Source of the DNA: DASZUK01 sp963745595
GTDB lineage: Bacteria; Actinomycetota; Acidimicrobiia; Acidimicrobiales; RAAP-2
Assembly: GCA_963745595.1 (NCBI GenBank)
Contig: CAVUYB010000010.1
Span: forward strand, 186,001-250,000
Length of the DNA stretch: 64,000 nt
Direction of reading: 5' to 3'
Position numbers and translations under genes: made by a program
Part shown: positions 35,822 through 43,918 of the stretch, piece after piece
Layout of the letters: each line of letters begins with the position of its first letter
Position numbering within the stretch: position 1 is the stretch's first letter
Notes under the pieces: model-generated
The model's input: the letters and a program-made list of their open reading frames with translations, nothing else
What the model was told of the DNA's origin: nothing
The model's database searches: none

Positions 35822-36153
35822 ACAACGATTTGTCCCAACAATCGGTCGCCTGGATTCGCCAGGCCGTCACCGAATGGGACGTCGAGTTCACCGGAAAGAC
35901 ACGTGAAATTTTTTCGACACAATCGATGTATCAGGGTTACCATGCCGCCAACGCCGTACGAAATACGCGGCATCGTACGGGCATCAAGCAATTGTCGACG
36001 TGACGGCCAGGTCGGGGGCCGCCACTCGAAGTAGGCGGTTGGCACATCCTGACCGGCTCACTTTTGCGCGTGCTCGGGGGGAACCACCGGCGACGCTTCA
36101 CGGCGCCGCCGGCGAGCAGCACAGGCGAAACGACCCGGAGGCGAGAACCAACC
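35822..36153. other. AT-richer intergenic region upstream of the beta-helix gene
   Basis: No gene supported. A 6-bp hairpin (GCCTGG/CCAGGC, 35848-35864, five-base loop) follows the VOC gene but has no T-run. The stretch 35905-35945 with a run of six T and ATCGATGTATC is unusually AT-rich for this genome and is the likely promoter area of the next gene. Confidence 0.45.
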
Positions 36154-38137
36154 GTGAAGCGTGTCATCGTATCGATCGGCCTAGCCATGGCCCTGGCCGT
36201 CGGGCTCTTCGCCTGGGCGGCCAGCGGCGGACCCATCGCCGACCACCTCCCCGGCCGCACCGACGGCCGCGCTGGCGTCCACCGTGACGACAGCTACCGG
36301 CGGCGCACCGTCGACACCGGGACCGTCGGTCTGCGGCAATGCCACCATCCTCGACGGCCCGTCGACCGCACCGGCCGGCGCGGTGACCGTCCCGGCCGGC
36401 ACAGACGGTTCGTTCGTCGGCACTCTGCAGGCTGGCACGACGTACTTCCTCGCCGCCGGCACGCACACGCTCGGCACCGGGGCGTTCGACCAGTTCCAAC
36501 CGGCCGACGACGACGTGTTCGTCGGCGCACCCGGCGCGGTCGTCTCCGGCCAGGGCGTCAACGACTACGCCTTCGTCTCGAACGCTACCGACGTCGAGAT
36601 CGAGTACCTGACGATCGAGGACTTCGTCGCGCCGCAGTCCGAGGGCGTCGTCAACCAGGACTCCGGCACCAGCGTGGACGATCCGGAACGACACGGTCGA
36701 GGACAACCCGCACGGGGCGGGCGTCATGCTCGGCTCCGGACGACGTGCTGACCGACAGCTGCCTCACCGAGAACGGGCAGTACGGGTTCCAGTCGTACTC
36801 GGCGACCGGGCCGCACACAGTCACGGTGACGGACAACGAGATCAGCGACAACGACACCGCGAACTACACAGTCACGACAGTGGGGTGTGGCTGCACCGGC
36901 GGCGCCAAGTTCTGGGAGACGACCGGGGCGACGATCACCGGCAACTATGTGCACAACAATGCATCTGTCGGCATCTGGGCCGATACCAACAATACCGGCT
37001 TCGACATTTCCGACAATTACTTCGCCGACAACTACGGCGAGGCGATCACCTACGAGATCAGCTACAACGCGTCGATCACCGACAACACGTTCGTCAGGAA
37101 CGCGCTCGGCATCGGCCCGACCAATCCGGGCTTCCCCGAAGGCGCCATCTACATCTCCGAGTCCGGGAGCGATCCCCGGGTACCCGGCCGGTATGGGACA
37201 ACGCTGTCGATCTCCGGCAACGTCTTCACCGACAACTGGTCCGGCGTCGTCCTCTGGGAGAACGCCAACCGCTACTGCGGGTCCACCGCGAACACGTCGA
37301 CCGGCGCGTGCACGTTGGTCGATCCGAGTGTCTTCACCGCCACATCGTGCAGCGCGAACGTCCCGACCAGCACACCGCTCGGGAACCCCGACTACTTCGA
37401 CGGCTGTCGCTGGAAGACGCAGAACGTCGACGTGACCGACAACACATTCAACTTCTCGCCGGCCGACATCGGATCGTCGTGCACCGCGGCCAACAGCTGC
37501 GGTCTCAATGGGATCTTCTCCCAGTACGGCACATATCCGCCGTACGTCGGCTGGGTCGTCCCCGACCACATCTCGAACGACCAGAACGACCACTTCGCCG
37601 ACAACCGGTACACCGGTCCGTGGAACTTCATGGCGTTCTCGCAGGGATCCGTCGTGTCCTGGGCACAGTGGTCATCGGGAATGGCCGACGCCAGCGCCTC
37701 CGGCGACCCGTTCGGCGCCCAGGATGCCGGTTCGACCTACGACGGCTCGGCGCCCCCGGCCACGACGACGACCACCGCGCCACCGTCACCACCACGACGA
37801 CGACCACGACGACGGCACCCCCGGCCACGACGACGACCACCGCGCCACCGTCAACCACCACGACGACGGAACCGCACGACCGACGACCACGACGACCGCT
37901 CCCCCGCCGACGACGACCACGATGACGGAACCGCCGCGGCCACCGACGACCACGACGACGACTACTACGGCGCCACCGCCACCGCCACCGGCGACGACCA
38001 CGACCGCTCCCCCGTCGAGCCCGCCGTCGAGGACGACGATCGGACCGAACCTCCGAGAGCGGAGGGAAGCGCGGCGCTTCGACCCGCCACGCCGGCCGTG
38101 GTGGTGGTACTTCTTCCGATGGTGGCGGTGGTTCTGA
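36154..38137 (+). pseudogene. Secreted parallel beta-helix protein with Thr-rich, Trp/Phe-terminated tail; multiple frameshifts
   Basis: A GTG at 36154 opens a signal peptide (MKRVIVSIGLAMALAVGLFA). The body is a right-handed beta-helix with regular N/D-rich turns: VTVTDNEISDNDTANYTV, ATITGNYVHNNASVGIWADT, FDISDNYFADNYGEAITYEI, ASITDNTFVRNALGIG, LSISGNVFTDNWSGVVLWEN. Then come ~100 residues of TTTT/APP repeats and a C-terminus reading RRPWWWYFFRWWRWF. Reading through needs about three one-base insertions removed (36249-36252, about 36675-36677, about 36736-36739) and two missing bases (about 37786, about 37868). Net length is 3n+1. Such proteins are usually cell-surface polysaccharide-binding or -cleaving; function unknown. 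Confidence 0.72.
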
Positions 38138-38321
38138 GCAAGCGACCGGTGGCCGAGCTCATGACTTGACCGCTGGGCCACCAGTCCGGAGTTGCAGTAG
38201 GTCCCGCCTTCGGAGCAGGCGACCGAATGCGCACCTACGATTCACAGGGACGGCGACTTACGTGGCCGTCGGGCCGTCGGGTTCGCCGGACGGCGAGGAA
38301 CCAACGAAGGGGAGGCGGCAA

Positions 38322-38741
38322 GTGCTCAAGGGCTTCAAGAACTTCCTCATGCAGGGCGAGTTGGTCGTCATCGCGGTCGGCCTGGTCGTCGCGCTGGCCT
38401 TCAGCACGCTGATCAAGGCCTTCACCGACAACGTCATCACGCCCCTCGTCAACGCCATCGCCGGCGGCGGGTCGACCGGCAAGGGCATCGGGTGGACAGT
38501 CAGCGGCCAGCGGATCGACCTCGGCGCGTTCATCGGCGCGGTCGTCTACTTCGTCATCCTCATGGCCGTCATCTACTTCCTCATCGTCGTCCCGTACCGG
38601 TCGTACATGAAGAAGCGGGGCAAGACCGTCTTCGGCGAGCCGCCGCCGACGAAGACGTGCCCGAGCTGTCTCTCCGACGACCTTCCGGTGGCCGCAACGA
38701 AGTGCAGGCACTGCGCCACCGAGCTCACTGCGGCTGCCTGA
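38322..38741 (+). CDS. mscL: Large-conductance mechanosensitive channel with C-terminal zinc ribbon
   Basis: 139-residue pentameric tension-gated channel. LKGFKNFLMQGELVVIAVGL and VVALAFSTLIKAFTDNVITP form the N-terminal helix and TM1, then FIGAVVYFVILMAVIYFLIV is TM2, followed by the RSYMKKRG cluster. Instead of the usual cytoplasmic helix bundle, the C-terminus has a four-Cys zinc ribbon, CPSCLSDD followed by KCRHC. The GTG is chosen because AAGGGGAGG lies 8 bases upstream and the family begins with LKGFKNF. It protects cells against osmotic downshock; the ribbon's role is unknown. Confidence 0.9.
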   Translation: MLKGFKNFLMQGELVVIAVGLVVALAFSTLIKAFTDNVITPLVNAIAGGGSTGKGIGWTVSGQRIDLGAFIGAVVYFVILMAVIYFLIVVPYRSYMKKRGKTVFGEPPPTKTCPSCLSDDLPVAATKCRHCATELTAAA

Positions 38742-38825
38742 CCGCGTGACCTCGGGGTGAAGTCGGTTCGACGGCTGACTGCGTAAGCTCTCGACAATGT
38801 CTTCCGGCGTGCCTTCGGCCGAGCC

Positions 38826-40083
38826 GTGAGCGCCGGCCGCGATCAGCCGCGGCATGCGGCCGACGTGTCGGCGGTCGATCCGGCCCAGCTCGTCACGATG
38901 GCGCCCGACGTCGTCTTCGTGCTCGACGCCGCCGGTCGGCTCCTCTACGTGAACCCGGAGGCCGAGATCATCTTCGGCGCGCAGAGCGCGCAGTACCTCG
39001 GACACTCGATGCTCGACTTCTTGCACCCGGACGACGCCATGCTCGCCGATCTCGTCGCTCGAGACGGTCCGGTCGAAGCGGGTCGGCACGCCCATCGAAC
39101 TGCGGATCGCCGTACCGGGAGGGCCGTGGCACTGGTTCGAGGTGGTCGGCAAGGACTGCCTTGAGGTCCCCGGGATCAACGGCGTGCTGTTCAGCGCCCG
39201 TGATCTGACGAAGCGGCGGATGTGGGAGGTCGCCGCCAACGACGTCGTCCGGTTCCAGCAGATCCTGCAGCACGCGGCGGCGATCGTCCTCAGCTTGGAC
39301 GCCGACGGCGCAGTGACCGCGGCGAACGGGGCGCTCACCCGCCTGCTCGGCATCGACCCGTCGATCGTCATCGGCACCCGACTCAGCGCCCACGCCGCGC
39401 CCGGTCACCGGCGGAAACTGAGTGACGCCATCGCGAGTGCGGCCGCGGCCGGAACGGCGACCGTCGAGGTCCCGATGCAGCACGCCAAAACGGATGAGGC
39501 CGTGCCGATCCGGTTCGAGATCGTCAACCTCCTCGACGACCCGGTCGTCGCCAGCTTCGTCGTCACCGGCCAGGACGTCAGTGACCTCGACGCGGCCCGT
39601 CGACGGCTCGAGCATCTCGCCACCCACGACAGCCTCACCGGTTTGTGCAATCGGGGGCTGCTCGTCGAGCGGCTGGAGACTCTCGTCGAAGCCCGGCGGC
39701 CGCTGGCGCTGCTCTATGTCGACCTGGATCACTTCAAGCCGGTCAACGACACCTACGGCCACGACGTCGGCGACGAGGTTCTCCGGCTCGTCGCCCGTCG
39801 ACTGATCGACTGCGTCGGCGACGATGACCTCGTCGCCCGGGTCGGCGGCGACGAGTTCGTCGTCCTGGCCCTCGGCATCGCCGACCGGGTCGCCGCGGTC
39901 GAGCTGGCCGGACGGTGCGAACGGGCAGTCGGCGCACCGTACGACGTCACCGCTGGTCAGGTCCGCATCGGGGCCAGCGTCGGTGCGGTCGTCGCCGGTC
40001 CGGAGTCGACAGGGTCGACGCTCCTCGCCGAAGCCGACCTGGCGATGTACGCCGCCAAGGCGGCACGGGACAGCAAGATCTGA
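38826..40083 (+). pseudogene. PAS-PAS-GGDEF diguanylate cyclase, one-base frameshift
   Basis: Cytoplasmic c-di-GMP synthase. The first PAS domain (VTMAPDVVFVLDAAGRLLYV, FGAQSAQYLGHSMLDFLHPD) is followed in another frame by PIELRIAVPGGPWHWFEVVG, a second PAS (HAAAIVLSLDADGAVTAANG) and a GGDEF domain (HDSLTGLCNRGLLVERLETL, VDLDHFKPVNDTYGHDVGDE, RVGGDEFVVLA). The active site is intact. The inhibitory RxxD site five residues before GGDEF is absent (GDDD). One extra base near 39054-39057 (GTCGCTCGAG) breaks the gene; length is 3n+1. As given, the 3' part could still be translated from internal starts. Confidence 0.82.
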
Positions 40084-40149
40084 ACGACCCACCGACGTCG
40101 AGGGCTGGCGATGCCGGTCACCGGGCCGTACCGCCGGCCAAGACGTTGG

Positions 40150-40740
40150 TCAGTTCTTCGACGTAACGCCGGCGGTCCGGCGGAAGAGCTGCTGCGTCGC
40201 CCGGACCAACCGGTCGTCGGTCGGTGGCCGCCGGCCGTGGAAACCCGGGTCGAACGCGTGCATCGTCACATAGAGCAGGACCGCGGTCGTCTCGGTGTCG
40301 CCGACGTCGAAGGCGCCGGCCGCGACGCCGCCGTCGAGCAGCTCACGAAGCACGACGGTGAGCACGGCGTGCGTCGGCTGGTGTCCGGTCTCAGACGGAT
40401 CGTGCCCGCCGTGGCGGAAGAGCACTTCGTGCAGGTCGTGCAGCTCCCGGAAGCAGTCGAAACCTTCCTGGACGCAGGCGTCCAGCTTCGCCGTCCAATC
40501 CGACTGGCCGTCCACGGCAGTACGGATCCGCGTCGCGAACCGGGTCGTGAACTGCTCCTGGAGGGCCAGGACCAGATCCTCCTTCGAGCGGAAGTACAGG
40601 TAGAACAGGCCCTTCGAGACGCCCGCGCCGTTCGTGATGTCCTCCAGTGACGTCGCGGCGACGCCCTTGGCGACGAAGAGCGCCTCGCCCGCGCCGAGCA
40701 GGTCCGCCCGGCGCTCGTCCGCAGGCTTCGTACGCGGCAT
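40150..40740 (-). CDS. TetR-family transcriptional regulator
   Basis: 196-residue repressor with an N-terminal HTH: RADLLGAGEALFVAKGVAAT, LEDITNGAGVSKGLFYLYFR, SKEDLVLALQEQF. The C-terminal ligand domain is not diagnostic. It is divergent from a PPOX protein and a DHA2 exporter with a perfect palindrome between them, so it probably controls itself and the exporter, releasing DNA when a drug-like ligand binds. That regulation is inference from position. Confidence 0.9.
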   Translation of the reverse strand: MPRTKPADERRADLLGAGEALFVAKGVAATSLEDITNGAGVSKGLFYLYFRSKEDLVLALQEQFTTRFATRIRTAVDGQSDWTAKLDACVQEGFDCFRELHDLHEVLFRHGGHDPSETGHQPTHAVLTVVLRELLDGGVAAGAFDVGDTETTAVLLYVTMHAFDPGFHGRRPPTDDRLVRATQQLFRRTAGVTSKN

Positions 40741-40882
40741 CCGCTTCCTCTCTCCCTCTCGACCGGCCGGCTCGACTGGCCCGCTCGACCGGCCAGCTCG
40801 ACCGCTTGCCCGACTGGTGTGGCCATCCTGGCCACCACGACCTCGCCTATCTCCCGCCTCGGCAGCAGGCGATCGTACTCCG

Positions 40883-40911
40883 CTGAATGACGTTCAGTCA
40901 GTATATTGACT
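40883..40911. promoter_or_regulatory. Candidate TetR operator(s)
   Basis: Two overlapping-scale inverted repeats lie side by side: CTGAA-TGACG-TTCAG (40883-40897) and AGTCA-GTATAT-TGACT (40896-40911). They sit 142 bases before the TetR start and 52 bases before the PPOX start, where the sequence also contains TATATT and TTGACT promoter-like hexamers. Placement and symmetry fit binding by the adjacent regulator. Confidence 0.6.
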
Positions 40912-40963
40912 ATCCCCCAGTCAGTTACGTAGGGTGGCAGGAAGATAGGCAGAGGAGGAGACA

Positions 40964-41410
40964 GTGGACGATCGCCTACGGGCCTTCATCGAGCGGCATC
41001 CGGACGCGGCGATGATCACGTACCGCTCGGACGGCACTGCGCACATGGCACGGATCGAGCTCGGCGTCGTCGACGGCCGGATCCAGAGCTCGGGAGCCCC
41101 GTCGCTGGTCCGGGACCGACACGTCCGGCGAGACCCCCGTTGCTCGCTCTTCGTCTTCGGCCCCCACCCTGACTGGGTCGGCCTGGAGACGGAGGTGACG
41201 GTGCTCGACGGGGACGATGCGCCGGAACGCCTGATCGCGCTGATGCGGGCACGCCACGGCGACACCGTGCCGCAAGGTTCGGTCCTGGGCCACGACGAGA
41301 CGCTCGGCCGCGACCGTCCGTATACGGTCGACGAGTACGTCCGGTCGGTACGGGAACAACATCGATTGGTCTACGAGTTCGAGGTGAAGCGGGCGTACGG
41401 CAACTATTGA
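40964..41410 (+). CDS. Pyridoxamine-phosphate-oxidase-like (PPOX) protein
   Basis: 148-residue split-barrel protein. IERHPDAAMITYRSDGTAHM and RDRHVRRDPRCSLFVFGPHP follow the PPOX/FDOR pattern (flavin or F420 binding). A very good AGGAGGAG precedes the GTG. The DHA2 exporter starts 51 bases downstream, suggesting one transcript under TetR control. Substrate unknown. Confidence 0.85.
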   Translation: MDDRLRAFIERHPDAAMITYRSDGTAHMARIELGVVDGRIQSSGAPSLVRDRHVRRDPRCSLFVFGPHPDWVGLETEVTVLDGDDAPERLIALMRARHGDTVPQGSVLGHDETLGRDRPYTVDEYVRSVREQHRLVYEFEVKRAYGNY

Positions 41411-41461
41411 GCCGCCCGCCGTCCGGCGATCATCAGCCAGGCGATGTGAGAGGAGACGGTA

Positions 41462-43087
41462 ATGGAGAAGAAGTGGTGGACGCTGGTCGTCGTCTGCGCG
41501 GCGACGTTCATGCTCCTGCTCGACGTCACGATCGTGATCGTCGCCCTGCCGGAGATCCAGTCGGGCCTGCACTCGACGTTCGCTGACGTCCAGTGGGTGA
41601 TCGACGCGTACGCCATCACCCTGGCGGCGCTCCTGCTGACGGCCGGGTCGCTGGCCGACCGCTACGGCCGACGGCTTCTGTTTTTGATCGGCCTGGCGGT
41701 GTTCACGGTCGGCTCGGCGCTCTGCGGGGCGGCGCAATCGCCGCTCATGCTGATCGTCTCCCGGAGCCTCCAGGGCGTTGGCGGCGCCATCCTCTTCGCC
41801 ACGTCGCTGGCGCTGTTGGCCCAGACGTTCCATGGGAGGGAACGGGGCGTGGCCTTCGGCATCTGGGGGGCCGTCACCGGCATCGCGACCTCCCTCGGCC
41901 CCGTCCTCGGCGGCGTCATCACGACCGGGATCAACTGGCGCGGCATCTTCCTCGTCAACGTGCCGGTCGGCATCGTGGCCCTCGCTATCGCGGCCTACAA
42001 GGTCGACGAGTCACGTCAGCCCGATGCGTCCCGCCCGGACTGGACCGGCTTCGTCGTGCTCACCGCCGGCCTCGTCAGCCTCACCTACGGGTTGATCCGA
42101 GCCGGCGAGAGCAGCTGGAGCAGCACGGCCGTCATCACCTGTCTCTGCCTCGGCGCGGCACTGCTCTTCGTCTTCGTGCTGGCCGAACGCCGGATCCGCC
42201 ACCCGATGTTCGATCTCTCGCTGTTCCGGATCCCGACGTTCGTGGGCGGATCCATCGCCGCGTTCACGATGAACGGCTCCCTGTTCGCCATGCTCGTGTA
42301 CCTCGTCCTCTACCTCCAGGACAACCTCGGGTACTCGGCGCTCCAGACCGGTCTCCGGCTGCTGCTGATCAGCGGAGCGAGCCTCATCTTCGCCACCATC
42401 TCGGGTCGGCTGAGCAGCCAGATGCCGGTCCGCTGGCTGATCGGGCCCGGGCTCTTCCTCGTGGGGATCGGCCTGCTTCTCATGGCCGGGCTCGACGGGA
42501 CGAGCAACTGGACGCACTTCATCCCCGGCTTCATCGTCTCGGGGATCGGGAGCGGGCTCGTCAACCCACCGCTGGCATCCACCGCGGTGGGGGTCGTCGT
42601 GCCCGAGCGGTCCGGCATGGCGTCCGGCGTCAACACGACGTTCCGCCAGATCGGCATTGCCACCGCCATCGCCGTCTACGGGTCCATCTTCACGGCCACC
42701 ATTCGCAGCCATCTCAACCAGCAGCTCGTGTCGACGCCGGGGTTGGCTGGTTCAGGAACCCGTGTCACGACCGCGCTGCAACAAGGGACCACGTCTTCGC
42801 TCATCGCCGGGACGCCGGGGGCGGATCGTGGCGCGCTGGTCGCGGCCATCCACTCGAGCTTCGCCGCGGCGATGAACGATCTCCTGATCGTGAGTGCCAT
42901 CGTCGCCCTCGTCGGCGCCGCCTCCGCGGTGACGCTGATCCGCAGTCGGGACTTCGTCGGCCACGGGGCGGCCCCGTCACCCACCCCCTCGTCCGACCCG
43001 GCGAGGACATCGGTGGCGGCGACAGGAGTCGAGACAGGCTCCGCGGTGTCGACCGCGGCGACGCCGAACCCTCCAGCCAGCGGGTGA
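41462..43087 (+). CDS. MFS drug exporter, DHA2 (14-TM) family
   Basis: 541-residue proton-driven exporter of the EmrB/QacA type. TM1 with LDVTIVIVALPEIQ (motif D1), loop 2-3 GSLADRYGRRLLFLIGLAVF (motif A) and GPVLGGVITTGINWRGIFLVN (motif C and following) are present, and 14 hydrophobic segments can be counted. AGGAGACGG precedes the ATG. The last 45 residues are a polar Ser/Pro/Thr tail. Likely induced through the divergent TetR gene. Confidence 0.92.
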   Translation: MEKKWWTLVVVCAATFMLLLDVTIVIVALPEIQSGLHSTFADVQWVIDAYAITLAALLLTAGSLADRYGRRLLFLIGLAVFTVGSALCGAAQSPLMLIVSRSLQGVGGAILFATSLALLAQTFHGRERGVAFGIWGAVTGIATSLGPVLGGVITTGINWRGIFLVNVPVGIVALAIAAYKVDESRQPDASRPDWTGFVVLTAGLVSLTYGLIRAGESSWSSTAVITCLCLGAALLFVFVLAERRIRHPMFDLSLFRIPTFVGGSIAAFTMNGSLFAMLVYLVLYLQDNLGYSALQTGLRLLLISGASLIFATISGRLSSQMPVRWLIGPGLFLVGIGLLLMAGLDGTSNWTHFIPGFIVSGIGSGLVNPPLASTAVGVVVPERSGMASGVNTTFRQIGIATAIAVYGSIFTATIRSHLNQQLVSTPGLAGSGTRVTTALQQGTTSSLIAGTPGADRGALVAAIHSSFAAAMNDLLIVSAIVALVGAASAVTLIRSRDFVGHGAAPSPTPSSDPARTSVAATGVETGSAVSTAATPNPPASG

Positions 43088-43371
43088 GTGACCGCTCTCG
43101 TCGTTCGCCACAGGACTCGGGACGCTCATCCCCGGTTTCAACGGCTCGGGATCGAGCCAGGGTGGCATGGGCGACCCGCCTCCCCGGCCACCGCCCGGCT
43201 TGCAGTCCCAGCCAGAACCCCCGACGGTACGGGCCCTGCACTCTCTCCCGAGGACGATCGCTCCCCAAGGACGGTCGCCGTGCCTTTACGACTCGCGGCA
43301 TTGCAGGAGCTCGATGCTGCCGAGGCGGCCGAGGCGGCCCGAAAGGGACCAGAGATGGCTACAATCGGACC

Positions 43372-43533
43372 GTGGCCAGCATTGAGCTCGAACGGGTCGA
43401 GGTGCTGGAGCTTTTGGGAATGACGCTGGCGCACCTCAACGACGCCGAGGCCAGGGCTGAGGTGTCTCCGCGAGTACCGCTGTCGATGGCCATCCGGGAC
43501 AAGCTGGCCCTCGCCCTCCGGGAGGAACTATGA
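43372..43533 (+). CDS. Small protein of unknown function (53 aa), first of an overlapping pair
   Basis: GTG-started frame MASIELERVEVLELLGMTLA followed by a mixed-charge helical remainder ending LALALREEL. The stop overlaps the next ATG by four bases (ATGA), and the final codons contain GGGAGGAA that serves as its ribosome-binding site; this coupling is the main argument that both are real. Predicted mostly helical. No family recognised; a small antitoxin or adaptor is possible but unproven. Confidence 0.5.
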   Translation: MASIELERVEVLELLGMTLAHLNDAEARAEVSPRVPLSMAIRDKLALALREEL

Positions 43534-43793
43534 GCTACACCGAAGCTGAGGTATCCGCGGCGACTGCCGCGATGGACAAGTACAGGGGTGGCGAAACGGG
43601 CGAAATCGGCGCTGCTCTCGTCGTGGTGGGTCTGAGTGCGGACAGGGCGGCCAAGGAGGCACGGATCCGTGACGACATGATTCGAGTTGCGCATCGCTCC
43701 GGCGCGTCGATCCGCCAACTCGCCGAGATCTCCGCCCTCGGTCGCAAGACCGTGACGGCCATCGTCTCCTCCGACGCACATCTGCAGGACTAA
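43530..43793 (+). CDS. Small HTH-like protein (87 aa)
   Basis: 87 residues. An N-terminal helical part (SYTEAEVSAATAAMDKYRGG) leads to RIRDDMIRVAHRSGASIRQL, then AEISALGRKTVTAIVSS, which reads as a helix-turn-helix of the kind found in sigma-region-4-like or Hin-recombinase-like DNA-binding segments. Coupled to the preceding 53-residue protein. It lies 125 bases upstream of recQ on the same strand. DNA binding is inference. Confidence 0.55.
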   Translation: MSYTEAEVSAATAAMDKYRGGETGEIGAALVVVGLSADRAAKEARIRDDMIRVAHRSGASIRQLAEISALGRKTVTAIVSSDAHLQD

Positions 43794-43918
43794 TCGGTCC
43801 ACCCGGCCGCTACTGCCCCACTACCGATCCACGCCGCCGGTCGTCGGGTCGACACCTGACGACCGCCTCCCGCTCGGCTCGACCGGCTCTGCGACAACCC
43901 TGACATAGCCTCCGGATC

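Noticed and set aside
35848..35864. Rho-independent terminator after the VOC gene
   Set aside because: Stem of only six base pairs and no T-run; too weak to call.
43088..43371. Additional small gene (VPLRLAALQELDAAEAAEAA) ahead of the small gene pair
   Set aside because: GTG at about 43279 with no ribosome-binding site, and the frame runs antagonistically through the start of the 53-residue gene; composition is low-complexity.
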